Positions 10,628 through 20,411 of a stretch of DNA of 64,000 nt are shown in pieces. Made by a program: the position numbers and the translations under genes. Source of the DNA: Haliovirga abyssi (lineage in GTDB: Bacteria > Fusobacteriota > Fusobacteriia > Fusobacteriales > Haliovirgaceae); assembly GCF_030295325.1 (NCBI RefSeq), contig NZ_AP027059.1, positions 1 through 64,000 on the forward strand, in the 5' to 3' direction. Under the pieces are notes generated by a model. That model saw only the letters and a program-made list of their open reading frames with translations. It had not been told where the DNA came from and made no database searches. Numbering within the stretch: the stretch's first letter is position 1; the number at the start of each line of letters is the position of its first letter.

Positions 10628-11893
10628 TTGTCTTCAAAATTTACTGAATTAATAGAAAGCATAAATATTTTTAATAAAATAGAAAGAAGTTCAGGTTATA
10701 TGTGGTTAACAGGAGCTATTTTAAGTTTTATTGTTTTTATATATGGACTTGTTTTGTTAATAAAAGGAGTTATGTATGGAAATGGAGCAGGAACATATAA
10801 AATAGCGGGATTAAAATTAACAGCACCAGCAATGGGTTTTATCTTGATATTTATAGGATTAATAGTTTTATTTATAACAATAACACAAACAATTCATAAT
10901 TCAAAAGAGGAATTTAAACGAAAATATAATAATTTAGGAACTGCATATGTATATACATCTCCAGCTATAATAGGAATGGTTGTATTAGTATTTTTTCCTT
11001 TAGTATTTGGAGTATGGGTAGCATTTACAAATTATAGAATAGATATACCATTGGCAAAGGCTAATTTTCCAACATTATCAAGATTTTTGGATGTTTTTAC
11101 AAGTAAAAATAGTGATTTTAGAGATATATTTTTTACAAATATATGGTGGACAGTTATAAATATAGTTTTAGCAGTATCTTTAGGAGTTATGTTAGCATTA
11201 ATATTGAATAGAGAAGATATGAAATTAAAAAAAGTGTATAGAACATTATTAGTTTTGCCTTGGGCAGTACCTAATTATGTAACAGCACTTATGTGGAAAG
11301 CGATGTTTCAAAAAGAATTTGGAGCAGTAAATCAAATATTATCGCCAATATATGCAATGCTGCATATGGACAATTTACAGTGGCTTTCGAAATCATTTAT
11401 AAGTTTGAAATTTTTAGATCATATACCATATTTAGGGTCACTTCTAATAGATGCAATTGGATTAAAAGGATACCTTGTTTCTTTACCATTTATTGCAGTA
11501 GTAATAGTAAATGTATGGCTAGGATTTCCATTTATGATGATAGTGGCTTTAGGAGGGTTACAATCAATATCTAAAACTTTTTATGAAGCAGCAGAGATTG
11601 ATGGAGCTACAAAATTTCAAATGTTTAAATTTATAACAGTACCACTACTAAAACCAACAATGATACCAGCTATAATATTAAGTATAATATGGACTTTTAA
11701 TCAATTTAATGTAATTTATTTGATTACTACAAATGATAAAATGTCATTATTGGTTGTAAGTGCATATAGAGAAGCTTTTGAAAAAGGAAGATATTCTTAC
11801 GCAGCAGCATATTCTGTAATTATATTTATAATTTTAGCAGCATATAGTATATTTACAATGAAAGTGTCAAAAGCTACTGAGGAGGTGTATTAA
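10628..11893 (+). CDS. malF: Maltodextrin ABC transporter permease (MalF-like)
   Basis: Inner-membrane permease of the binding-protein-dependent superfamily. About 421 residues: two N-terminal membrane segments (roughly residues 25-45 and 65-85), then the core with six segments. The EAA motif is FYEAAEIDGATKFQMFKFITVPLLKPT. It lacks the very large periplasmic P2 loop of E. coli MalF. The start is uncertain. TTG at 10628 is well spaced from GGTGG at 10615-10619, whereas GTG codons at 10616 and 10619 would sit inside the ribosome site. It overlaps malG by one base (TAATG). Confidence 0.9.
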   Translation: MSSKFTELIESINIFNKIERSSGYMWLTGAILSFIVFIYGLVLLIKGVMYGNGAGTYKIAGLKLTAPAMGFILIFIGLIVLFITITQTIHNSKEEFKRKYNNLGTAYVYTSPAIIGMVVLVFFPLVFGVWVAFTNYRIDIPLAKANFPTLSRFLDVFTSKNSDFRDIFFTNIWWTVINIVLAVSLGVMLALILNREDMKLKKVYRTLLVLPWAVPNYVTALMWKAMFQKEFGAVNQILSPIYAMLHMDNLQWLSKSFISLKFLDHIPYLGSLLIDAIGLKGYLVSLPFIAVVIVNVWLGFPFMMIVALGGLQSISKTFYEAAEIDGATKFQMFKFITVPLLKPTMIPAIILSIIWTFNQFNVIYLITTNDKMSLLVVSAYREAFEKGRYSYAAAYSVIIFIILAAYSIFTMKVSKATEEVY

Positions 11894-13740
11894 TGGCAAA
11901 CAAAAAATATACTAAAAAACAGTTTATTAGAAGTTTAATAGTAGTACTAACATCTCTTTTAATAGCTGTATTATTTACAGGATGGTATAGTAATTACGCA
12001 AAAAAAACAGTAATAACAAGTGTAACAAAATCATCAGAATTTTTTAGTAAAAAAATAGTGGAAGATATAAATAAAAAATTTGCTAAATCAAAAAGAATAA
12101 TATTTATAAGAGCGAAAAAAATAATAGATCCTAAAAGTTTATTTAAGTATATTCCAGAAGGTAGAAGCGATATAAGTAAATTAAGTGTTGCTTCAATTGC
12201 AATATGGAGCAAAAAAGATGGAAAAATTGTAAATGAGATACATACAATTAGTAGTTTAAATAGAAAAAATTTATATGGATTAAGAAAAGGAGAAACATTA
12301 AATAAAAATAATGTAAAAAACTATTTTGAATCAAAAATAGAAAATAGCTGGATTGAAAATAATTTTGATAAGATACAAGAAAATCAATTTGTAGTTGAAA
12401 ACATAAATGGATTTCTTAAAAATAAAAAAAGAAATAATCTTCATACAGTTAGAAAATTTAATTTAAAAGGAAAAGATTATTTATTAGATATACAATATTC
12501 AAAGAGATCAATTGTTTCAAATAGAATAACAAAGAAAATTCAAACAGAAGTAATAGTTATAATATTTATATATCTTTTATTTTTATTGGTATATTCTTTA
12601 ATAATGGATAGGAATTTATTAATGCATGTACTGGTTCTTTATGTATTGGTTTTTACAACGTATCCATTAACATGGGTAATATCTCTTACGTTTAAAAGCA
12701 GCAATTCAATGGGAGGTACAAATCTAAACCCTATACCTAAAAATGCTACATTAGATAATTATAAAGCAGCATTATTAAATCTAAAAAAAGTAAAAGAGGA
12801 AGGAATCGTATTAGATAAAAATAATAAATTGTTTATAGGACAAGAAGTAATTGTAGATGGAAAAGGAGCAATGATAGAAGCTAAAAATATAAAATCTGTG
12901 TACAATGTATTTGATCCTAATTCAACTAATTTATTAAAAGATGTAAAATTTGAAGTAAAAGAAAAAGATACAAAAGTTACTTATAATGGAAAAGAAAAAA
13001 TTATAAAACAAGATGCTTATTATTTAAGGTTAAATAAAGTATCTGAGTTACCACAAGATATGCAAATATATAATGTAGAATATTATACACATATTAATTT
13101 TTTATTTTTATCAGGAATATTCAATAGTTTGTTTATAGCTATATTAACGGCATTAATAGGAATGATATTGTCATCAGCGGCAGCATATGCTTTTTCTAGA
13201 TTTAGATTTCCAGGAAGAGATGGTTTTATGATGTCATTTCTAGTAACTCAAATGTTTCCTGGAACAATGATGTTGATTCCTTTGTATATAATATTTTCCA
13301 ATTTAGGATTTATAAATACATTTAAAGGATTAATATTTGCATATTCAATAACGGCATTGCCATTTAATATATGGAATTTAAAAGGATTCTTTGATACAGT
13401 ACCAAAAGAATTAGAAGAAGCAGCATTAATAGATGGATGTTCAGCTTCACAAACATTTTATAAAATAGTGTTGCCATTATCACTGCCTGCATTAGCAATT
13501 TCGGCTCTATTCTCATTTATGGGAGCTTGGAATGAATATATAATGGCAGCAACATTTATGAATACAGAATCAAAATATACAATACCAGTAGTAATAAAAA
13601 TGTTAGTAGGTTCAAATAGTGTAAATTGGCCAATGTTTGCCACAATGGCAGTATTAGTATCAATACCAGTAGTAATAGTATTTTTAATGAGTCAAAAATA
13701 TCTTGTAGGAGGATTAACTGCTGGAGGAGTAAAAGGATAA
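11893..13740 (+). CDS. malG: MalG-like permease with a large extracytoplasmic N-terminal domain
   Basis: The last ~220 residues are a clear MalG core: SAAAYAFSRFRFPG, MFPGTMMLIPLYIIF, EAA motif EEAALIDGCSASQTF and the ending GLTAGGVKG, identical in type to E. coli MalG. At 615 residues it is about twice the usual length. A first membrane segment (about 13-31) is followed by a ~180-residue extracytoplasmic region (about 32-212) with a long N-terminal helix and alternating strands, resembling a Cache/PAS-like sensor fold. Then come two membrane segments (about 214-262) and a second extra loop (about 266-390). Long MalG forms exist, I recall, in Thermotoga. Strong RBS GAGGAGGTG overlaps the malF end. 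Confidence 0.88.
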   Translation: MANKKYTKKQFIRSLIVVLTSLLIAVLFTGWYSNYAKKTVITSVTKSSEFFSKKIVEDINKKFAKSKRIIFIRAKKIIDPKSLFKYIPEGRSDISKLSVASIAIWSKKDGKIVNEIHTISSLNRKNLYGLRKGETLNKNNVKNYFESKIENSWIENNFDKIQENQFVVENINGFLKNKKRNNLHTVRKFNLKGKDYLLDIQYSKRSIVSNRITKKIQTEVIVIIFIYLLFLLVYSLIMDRNLLMHVLVLYVLVFTTYPLTWVISLTFKSSNSMGGTNLNPIPKNATLDNYKAALLNLKKVKEEGIVLDKNNKLFIGQEVIVDGKGAMIEAKNIKSVYNVFDPNSTNLLKDVKFEVKEKDTKVTYNGKEKIIKQDAYYLRLNKVSELPQDMQIYNVEYYTHINFLFLSGIFNSLFIAILTALIGMILSSAAAYAFSRFRFPGRDGFMMSFLVTQMFPGTMMLIPLYIIFSNLGFINTFKGLIFAYSITALPFNIWNLKGFFDTVPKELEEAALIDGCSASQTFYKIVLPLSLPALAISALFSFMGAWNEYIMAATFMNTESKYTIPVVIKMLVGSNSVNWPMFATMAVLVSIPVVIVFLMSQKYLVGGLTAGGVKG

Positions 13741-13838
13741 TTTTAGAATAGAGATATATACAGAAATAAAAAAATTGATTTTTAAAATTTTATAAGGTAG
13801 ACTTATAAATAAGAACACAAATAAAAAGGAGGAAAAAA

Positions 13839-15053
13839 ATGAAAAAAAGAGTATTAGTTATTTTAGCACTATTTACATTAGTATTTTCTAGTGTAGTATC
13901 TGCAAAAACAGTAAAGTTATGGTATGGATGGACAGGACAAGAAAAAGAAGCAATGTTAGGAATACTTGCAAAATATGAACAAGTATCAGGAAACAAAGTA
14001 GATGCATTAATGGTACCATTTGATGCATTGCAAGGAAAATTTCAAACAATGGCTCCACAAGGTCAAGGACCAGATGTAATAGTTGGACCTGCTGATTGGA
14101 TAGGAACATTTAAAATTCAAAATTTATTAGCACCTATTGATGGATTTGCATCAGAAAGTACTTTAAAAGGATTTATACCAACAGTATTAGGGGCATGTAA
14201 ATATGAAAATAAATTATATGGATTACCAGAATCATATAAAGTAGTAGCTTTAATTTATAATAAAGATTTAATACCAAATCCTCCAAAAACAACAGAGGAA
14301 ATGATAAAAATAGGAAAAGAATTAACTAACGAAGATGAATCACAATATGGACTAGTTTATGATAAAGGAAATTACTATTATCATATGGGATGGATTGGTG
14401 GATTTGGAGGAAAAATATTGGATAAAAATAATAATCCAACATTTGATTCTAAAGCTCAAATAGAAGCAGCTAAATTTGTAGCTTCTTTATCAGAAGATCC
14501 TCAGAAGATAATGCCAGAAGAAGTAGATTATAATGTAATGATGACACTATTTAATGATGGGCTTGCAGGAATGATAATAAATGGACCTTGGGCAATAGGA
14601 GATTTAGTAGAATCAGGAGTAAATTTTGGAGTAACAAGAATACCAATGGTTAATCAAACAGGGCTTTGGCCAGCACCAGCATTGGGACCAGAAGTAATGA
14701 TGATGTCAGCTTATTCTAAAGACAAAAAAAATGGATATGATTTAATAAAATTTTTAACATCAGCAGATTCACAAGCTGAAATGTCTAAAGTTGGACATTT
14801 ACCGTCAAGATCAGAAGTTTATGAGTATAGAACTGTAAAAAATAGCAGTGTATATCAATACATAAAAGGATTTAAATCTCAAGCAGAAGTAGGAACTCCA
14901 ATGCCGACAGCACCAGAAATGAATGCTGCAGTTTGGGCAAATGGAGCTACAATGTTATCACAAGTATTATCAGGAGATGCAACAGCAGAAGAAGCAGCAA
15001 AAGATGTACAAGAAAAAGCTATGGAATCAGTTAAAGAATTAAGACAAAAATAA
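13839..15053 (+). CDS. malE: Maltose/maltodextrin-binding protein (MalE type)
   Basis: Periplasmic solute-binding protein (family 1 extracellular solute-binding) that delivers maltodextrins to MalFGK. 404 residues. A Sec signal peptide ends near VVSA-K (residue 23); there is no lipobox cysteine, so the protein should be soluble in a periplasm, which supports a diderm cell. Typical patterns: LWYGWTGQEKEAM, GPDVIVGPADWIGTF, LYGLPESYKVVALIYNKDLI, GMIINGPWAIGDL and the C-terminal MPTAPEMNAAVWANGA. A 98-base gap separates it from malG. Strong RBS AAAGGAGG. A terminator follows at 15081. It may also present ligand to the chemoreceptor encoded next. Confidence 0.95.
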   Translation: MKKRVLVILALFTLVFSSVVSAKTVKLWYGWTGQEKEAMLGILAKYEQVSGNKVDALMVPFDALQGKFQTMAPQGQGPDVIVGPADWIGTFKIQNLLAPIDGFASESTLKGFIPTVLGACKYENKLYGLPESYKVVALIYNKDLIPNPPKTTEEMIKIGKELTNEDESQYGLVYDKGNYYYHMGWIGGFGGKILDKNNNPTFDSKAQIEAAKFVASLSEDPQKIMPEEVDYNVMMTLFNDGLAGMIINGPWAIGDLVESGVNFGVTRIPMVNQTGLWPAPALGPEVMMMSAYSKDKKNGYDLIKFLTSADSQAEMSKVGHLPSRSEVYEYRTVKNSSVYQYIKGFKSQAEVGTPMPTAPEMNAAVWANGATMLSQVLSGDATAEEAAKDVQEKAMESVKELRQK

Positions 15054-15080
15054 TTTGTTTACTTTTAAATATTCTTTAGA

Positions 15081-15115
15081 GTAAAGGTAGCTTTATGCTG
15101 CCTTTACCTATTATT
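15081..15115 (+). terminator. malE terminator
   Basis: An 11-bp stem (one G·U pair), GTAAAGGTAGC at 15081-15091 with GCTGCCTTTAC at 15097-15107, TTTAT loop, then TATTATTTAT. Confidence 0.65.
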
Positions 15116-15206
15116 TATATAAAATAAGGGGAAAGTATATTTTGTATAAATAATAGTGTGATTATAATTCAGAGGGAAAAATACTAAACAATTGGAGGGG
15201 ATTAAT

Positions 15207-17477
15207 ATGAAAAAAAGAACAAATAAAAAAGGGACATTAAGTTTAAAAGCTAAACTGATTTTAATTAATAGTGTAATAGTGTTTGCAATATTAGTAGCAT
15301 CAACAATAACAGCAATAAATATAAGTGGATCTAAATTAGGAGAGGTATCTGATAATATAAAAGATAATTTGGGAAAAGCTTTAAATGAAAAATTGAAAAA
15401 AGCAGGAGAGATATCTATAAATATATTAAAAGATAAAGAAAATGTCATTTTAAGAGAAGCAAATATAATGGGGAGCAACTCTGATTTAATAACTTTAGTA
15501 GAATATAATATGAAGAGAAAAACAAGTAAATTATCAAAAAATAGTTTTATTCCTGATGAAAAAAATAAAAAGAAATTTTTTGTAGAATATAAAAAAACAA
15601 AATCAATTTTAAACTATATTAGAATAGTTGGAGATTTACAAAAAAGTATGTATGGAGATGGAGCAGAAAAACAGATAGAAATTGTAGATGCAACAGGAAA
15701 AGTAAAAGCGAAAACTAAAGGAATAAAAAGAGCATTTAGAGAAAAATCTAATTCAGATAAAATAAAACAAATTTTGGGAACGGCTGGAGGGCTAACGCTT
15801 ACAGATGTAATACCTTCATCTAATGGACTGATAATAAAAGCTTATGGAAAAATTGATAAAGATTCAACAGATAATCAACAAAAAGGTATATTAATTGTGA
15901 CATTGCCCTTAAATGTTGCATTTGCAAATCAATTAAAAAATATGACAGATACTGAAATTGGACTTTATAATGGAACTAAATTTTTTACAGGAACATTATT
16001 TGGGGATAATGGAAAGCCTTTAGATTTAGGTGATGGCTCTAAAATATTAAAAAAATTAGAAACTGGTGAAAAAATAGTAATAGAAAACAAAGAGCTTGAT
16101 TTTGGAAATGTACAAGGAAAAAACGTAAAAAAGAGTTATAGATTTGCATATATACCAATAACAAATTATTTAGGTAAAATAGTAGGAATGATGGCTGTTG
16201 GAGTAAAGACAGAGAACTTGAATAAAGCTATTTCAGTTTCTGAAAAAAATAAAAAAGAGGTAAAAAGTGAAATTGTAAAATCTTTAGTAATAGTTGCAAT
16301 TTTTGGAATATTAATAGGTATGATATTTATATATATATATTCTGGAACAATAACAAAAGAGATTAAAAAAATATTAGATGCAGTAAATAAAGTATCAGAG
16401 GGAAATTTAACATTGGAAGTAAAAACAAAACGTAAAGATGAAATAGGAGATTTAGCTGATGGAATAAATAATATGACGAAAAATTTAAAATTAATGGTTT
16501 ATCAAATAACAGATATGTCAGAAAGAATAGCTTCTTCTACTGAGCAAATATCAGCTACTTCAGAAGCAAACAGAAGTTCTATGGAGGGGATAGTAAATAT
16601 ATCTGGTGAAATAAAAGATAAATCAAATGAAGAGATGTTGAGAATACAAGAAGCTGTGGAATTTATTAGTCAAATTAACGCAGGAATAAAAGATATATCT
16701 AAATATTCAGAAAAAGTTACAGAAAAATCTAATGATTCATCAGAATTAGCTATAGAGGGAGGAAAGGCAGTAAAAGATGCAGTTGATTCTATAAATGAAA
16801 TAAAAAGCACAGTTGAGGAAACGTCTGAAATAGTAAAAAGTTTGAGAACAAAAACGGAAGTTGTAGATAAAGTGGTAACTGTAATAACAGGAATAGCAGA
16901 TCAAACTAATCTTTTAGCGTTAAATGCAGCAATAGAAGCAGCGAGAGCAGGAGAAGTAGGAAAAGGGTTTGCAGTAGTTGCCAATGAAGTAAAAAAATTA
17001 GCTAGTCAATCAGCAGAAGCAGCAGAAGAAATTAGAACTATAATATTAGGGATACAAAGTGAAGCAAATAATGTAAGTAAAAGTATGAAAAAGGGATTAG
17101 AAGAGGTAGAAAAAGGTGTTAATATTAGTAATAAAGCAGGAGAAGCATTAAAAAGTATAATAGATTCAGTATATGATACAACAGAAATGGTAACTGAAAT
17201 AACAGCATCAACGCAGGAACAGTCAGCTAGCTCAGAAGAAGCATTAAAAACTATGGAGGATATAGCGGCAGCTTCAGAACAAACAAATGCAATTTCTGAG
17301 AGTATTGCAAAAGAAGCAGAGGAGAGATTAAAAGGTGTAGAAGAAATAGTAGAAGGAGTTAACAGTATTTTAGATGGAGCAGAAACACTTAATAATTTAA
17401 CCGATACATTTGATATAGGAAAAGATTTTGATATGAGTGAAAATGTAAAAAAAGAGTTAAAGGAATTAGACGATTAG
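15207..17477 (+). CDS. Methyl-accepting chemotaxis protein with Cache-type sensor
   Basis: Transmembrane chemoreceptor, about 756 residues. The N-terminal membrane segment (about 13-36) and the second at about 357-380 flank a large periplasmic region of the double-Cache type. HAMP follows (about 380-430: [18 protein letters not shown]). The signalling tip is the invariant [20 protein letters not shown] and then [15 protein letters not shown]. Glutamine/glutamate-rich helices ([15 protein letters not shown]) are probable methylation sites. No C-terminal CheR-docking pentapeptide is seen. ATG at 15207 follows GGAGGGG; the earlier TTG at 15192 lies in that site. Its place directly after malE suggests taxis toward maltodextrins, but ligand is not shown by sequence. 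Confidence 0.92.
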   Translation: MKKRTNKKGTLSLKAKLILINSVIVFAILVASTITAINISGSKLGEVSDNIKDNLGKALNEKLKKAGEISINILKDKENVILREANIMGSNSDLITLVEYNMKRKTSKLSKNSFIPDEKNKKKFFVEYKKTKSILNYIRIVGDLQKSMYGDGAEKQIEIVDATGKVKAKTKGIKRAFREKSNSDKIKQILGTAGGLTLTDVIPSSNGLIIKAYGKIDKDSTDNQQKGILIVTLPLNVAFANQLKNMTDTEIGLYNGTKFFTGTLFGDNGKPLDLGDGSKILKKLETGEKIVIENKELDFGNVQGKNVKKSYRFAYIPITNYLGKIVGMMAVGVKTENLNKAISVSEKNKKEVKSEIVKSLVIVAIFGILIGMIFIYIYSGTITKEIKKILDAVNKVSEGNLTLEVKTKRKDEIGDLADGINNMTKNLKLMVYQITDMSERIASSTEQISATSEANRSSMEGIVNISGEIKDKSNEEMLRIQEAVEFISQINAGIKDISKYSEKVTEKSNDSSELAIEGGKAVKDAVDSINEIKSTVEETSEIVKSLRTKTEVVDKVVTVITGIADQTNLLALNAAIEAARAGEVGKGFAVVANEVKKLASQSAEAAEEIRTIILGIQSEANNVSKSMKKGLEEVEKGVNISNKAGEALKSIIDSVYDTTEMVTEITASTQEQSASSEEALKTMEDIAAASEQTNAISESIAKEAEERLKGVEEIVEGVNSILDGAETLNNLTDTFDIGKDFDMSENVKKELKELDD

Positions 17478-17490
17478 AGAATAGAAAAAT

Positions 17491-17543
17491 AAATAAAAAT
17501 AGAGCTTGCAAATGGTTGATTTGTGAGCTCTATTTTTATTTAC
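17491..17543 (+). terminator. Strong terminator after the chemoreceptor gene
   Basis: A 22-bp stem, 17491-17512 with 17520-17541, two G·U pairs, loop TGGTTGA. The A-rich 5' and U-rich 3' arms could make it bidirectional. Confidence 0.8.
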
Positions 17544-17547
17544 TAGG

Positions 17548-17680
17548 AAAGTAACTTATTCAGAAAATAAGCTACGCCGTTTTTTTGAAATATGCAATTT
17601 TTCAAAGCGAAATTTTTCAGAAACCAAAAATTTTGAAAAACATTTATACTTTACATTATGAAGCGTAGCTTATTTTTTTA
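17548..17680 (+). repeat. FR2 interspersed repeat, copy 1
   Basis: Arm B AAATAAGCTACGC (17565-17577) is the perfect inverse of B' (17663-17675). A central hairpin AAATTTTT/AAAAATTT lies at 17610-17617 and 17626-17633. A' (ATTTATACT) is at 17642-17650, but arm A at the left is degenerate (AAAGTAACTTATT). Ends in a T-run. The stretch 17681-17920 after it holds no gene or motif I recognise. Confidence 0.7.
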
Positions 17681-17928
17681 TTATTGTAAAAGAACAATAA
17701 TCCTTATATAGAACTTGTGTCCTTAAAGAGGATGAGCGTAAGTTGAAGTTATATTATGACAAAATAAACTGACGGATCTCAACTAATATGTTTTGTGTAA
17801 AATCAAAAGTAGGACGTACAAACAGAGAACAAACACATAGATATCGTTCTGATATAGCACTTGGTGTAGATTAAAACGAAAAATAATGCAAAAAACGGTT
17901 AAAAATTCACAAAAAATGTATAAAAATA

Positions 17929-17957
17929 TTGACATAATAAAAAAAGTGTGCTAAAAT
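17929..17957 (+). promoter_or_regulatory. Promoter of the SLH porin/starch-binding operon
   Basis: TTGACA at 17929-17934 and TAAAAT at 17952-17957, spacing 17. This leaves a leader of about 120 bases before the ATG at 18082, containing a purine-rich GGAGG sequence at 17998-18002 with no start codon close by. Confidence 0.7.
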
Positions 17958-18081
17958 TATAAAAAAGAATTGTAAATGAAATAAAGTGAGGAAAAAAGGA
18001 GGTACTAAAAAAGTTAGAAGTGGAGAATGAAAGAAAAAAAGTAATATGTTATAATACACAAATAATAAGGGAGGTAAAAAA

Positions 18082-20388
18082 ATGAAAAAAATTAAGTTGG
18101 CATTAGCTTTTTTTACTATTTTAAGTAGTTTAGCTTTTGCAAGTTTTAACGATGTACCAGATAATCATTGGGCATCAAACGCAGTAAGGAATCTTTATAA
18201 TAAAGGTCTTTTAGCACCGAGTCTTGACAATGCAACGAAGTTTAAGGGTGAGGGGGTTTTTTCTAGGTATGAAATAGCATCTATGCTTTATTCTAATTTG
18301 AGTTATGTAAATGAAAAACTTGAGAAAAAAGCTTCAGCACAAGATTTAGAAGCAATAAAGGTGCTGGTAACTAATTTTGCTCCAGAATTGGTGAAATTGG
18401 GGGCGAAAAGTGAAGAGTTAGATAAGAAAATAGCAAAAATGGAAAAAGAGATAGGCGATAAACTAGGAAAGAAGATAGATAAATTAAAAGATGATGTAAA
18501 TAAAGTGAAAATATCTGGAGATTTTTCTGCAGAACAAATAGTAGGGATGAAAGATAATAATCCAGGAATGAGAGATTTAGACTATACAGGAAATTTAACT
18601 CTTTCTGGTAAAGTAAATAAAAATGTATCTGCTAAAGTTAAATTAGGTATTGATCAAGGGAAAGATGCTTCTGTAGATGCAATAGAATTAAAAGCGAAAT
18701 CTAAGAAATTGACAGTAGCTGTTTTTAAAGATAGCGATAAAGAAGTTGCAAGTTTTGAAGATACATTTAACCTGTTTGCGGGAGATGTAGTTGATCCGGA
18801 CAATGGAGTAATAGCTAATGGAAATTTAAGTTTATTAGGGAACTCTAATAAATATGTAGCTATGATGTATAAAACTGGTTCTGGAGATTTTTATGGGATG
18901 CAAGTAAAACAAAACTTTGATGTGTTGAAAAAAATGGGGATAAATGCTTTTGTAAGAGGTAGTTATGCAGAAAAAGTTATTAATTATAAATGGGATGATG
19001 CGAAAGATTCTGATAATGCAAGAGGGTTATATGCTGTAGATGGAGAATTGGTAATGAAACCACTTCCTATTTGGAGTTTAACTGTTTCTGGAGAATATGG
19101 AACAAGAAGAAGTCCAGGGATAGAAAACGTAGAAAGTGATGCAATTAACGCATATGTACCTAGTAGAGATGCTATATATTTATATACAAAGAATTTATTT
19201 AAATTAGGATGGCTTGGAAAGATAGATGTAAGAGCAGGGCTGTATAATTCTGGTGAATATTTTGATGTGGCTGGAATGGGAAAAAATACAAAAACTGTTT
19301 TTGCGGAAACAGATATTGTGAAATTAGAAGCAGATAAAAAAGCATATTTGGCATATGCGAGTTATGATCTTTTCAGTAAAGGTTGGTTAACAACAAATGT
19401 AATGTATTCTAGTTATGGAGCTAATATAAAAGATAGTTTTCCTAAAGAAAAAATAAATTCATTAACAACATTGAATTTGTGGCCTGGAAAAATAAAATTA
19501 GAATTAGAAGGAACTCTTGAAAAAGATGAAAAACTTCCAGCAGATGCAAAAGCTGGAAAGCTTGAAGCTGCAAAAGGAAAAATAACAATAGAACAAAGAA
19601 ATAAATTTACATTAATACCTAAATGGACAGAAAATGTAAATTTCCATTATGAAATGGATAGAGATAAAGATGAAAAAGTAAAAGATGATGCTAGAATAGC
19701 GGAAGTTTACGTAGATCACGGAATGGACATTACTAAAAATAGTTATTTTAAAGTAGCTGGAAAAATCAATATAAAAGGTTTAGGATTAGGAAAAGAAGAA
19801 GATGCAGAAAAGAAAACATATGATGAAGATGGTAAATGGGTAATAGACCATTCATATGATAAAAAGGTAACTGTTGAAACTGGTTCTGATTATGAAATTA
19901 GGAATGTTAAATTGGCAGGATTTAATAATAAATTTATTGTTGGTGGAAGATTCTCCATAGAGGATAAACAAGGTAAAAGAGTAAATGCCAAAGATAAAGA
20001 TGGTAATGATATAAAAGTAAAAAATGGAGATAAAGATGTAAACGTTACAACAACAAAAAACACAGAAAAATTAGATGATAATTACAAATATAGAGCGTTT
20101 GTATATCATAAATTGGAAAAAGGAAACTTTACTTTATATTGTGGAGCAAAATATGAAAAAGAGTTAACTTATCAAGCTGATAGCAAAAATTTTAAAGATA
20201 CAGATGATAGTGATGATGTAAAATATGCAGTTGGAATGGAATATAATTTTGGGAACGATACAACAGCAACATTAAAATATGGAGATCCTACAGTAACAGA
20301 AGATAGTGGAGATTTTATAAGCGACAAAACATCTTTTGCAGATGGAGAACAAGATCAACTTGCGTTTAATATTTCAGCGAAATTTTAA
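18082..20388 (+). CDS. SLH-domain outer-membrane beta-barrel protein (porin-like)
   Basis: 768 residues. Signal peptide to about residue 20 (SLAFA-SF). One SLH domain (about 21-75: FNDVPDNHWASNAVRNLYNKG, later FSRYEIASMLYS). An alpha-helical coiled coil follows (about 75-140, heptads such as KLGAKSEELDKKIAKMEKEI), then a long beta-rich region ending in Phe (FNISAKF), the usual last residue of outer-membrane barrels. This SLH–coiled coil–barrel plan matches OmpM/Omp-alpha-type proteins that tether the outer membrane to the cell wall. Its place before two starch-handling lipoproteins suggests passage of maltodextrins. It has a consensus promoter and 22-base spacing to the next gene. Specific substrate is inferred. 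Confidence 0.85.
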   Translation: MKKIKLALAFFTILSSLAFASFNDVPDNHWASNAVRNLYNKGLLAPSLDNATKFKGEGVFSRYEIASMLYSNLSYVNEKLEKKASAQDLEAIKVLVTNFAPELVKLGAKSEELDKKIAKMEKEIGDKLGKKIDKLKDDVNKVKISGDFSAEQIVGMKDNNPGMRDLDYTGNLTLSGKVNKNVSAKVKLGIDQGKDASVDAIELKAKSKKLTVAVFKDSDKEVASFEDTFNLFAGDVVDPDNGVIANGNLSLLGNSNKYVAMMYKTGSGDFYGMQVKQNFDVLKKMGINAFVRGSYAEKVINYKWDDAKDSDNARGLYAVDGELVMKPLPIWSLTVSGEYGTRRSPGIENVESDAINAYVPSRDAIYLYTKNLFKLGWLGKIDVRAGLYNSGEYFDVAGMGKNTKTVFAETDIVKLEADKKAYLAYASYDLFSKGWLTTNVMYSSYGANIKDSFPKEKINSLTTLNLWPGKIKLELEGTLEKDEKLPADAKAGKLEAAKGKITIEQRNKFTLIPKWTENVNFHYEMDRDKDEKVKDDARIAEVYVDHGMDITKNSYFKVAGKINIKGLGLGKEEDAEKKTYDEDGKWVIDHSYDKKVTVETGSDYEIRNVKLAGFNNKFIVGGRFSIEDKQGKRVNAKDKDGNDIKVKNGDKDVNVTTTKNTEKLDDNYKYRAFVYHKLEKGNFTLYCGAKYEKELTYQADSKNFKDTDDSDDVKYAVGMEYNFGNDTTATLKYGDPTVTEDSGDFISDKTSFADGEQDQLAFNISAKF

Positions 20389-20411
20389 TAAAAAAAGGAG
20401 GAGATAGTACA

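Noticed and set aside
11293-11574. 93-codon frame inside malF
   Set aside because: Alternative frame of a clear permease gene; low-complexity product.
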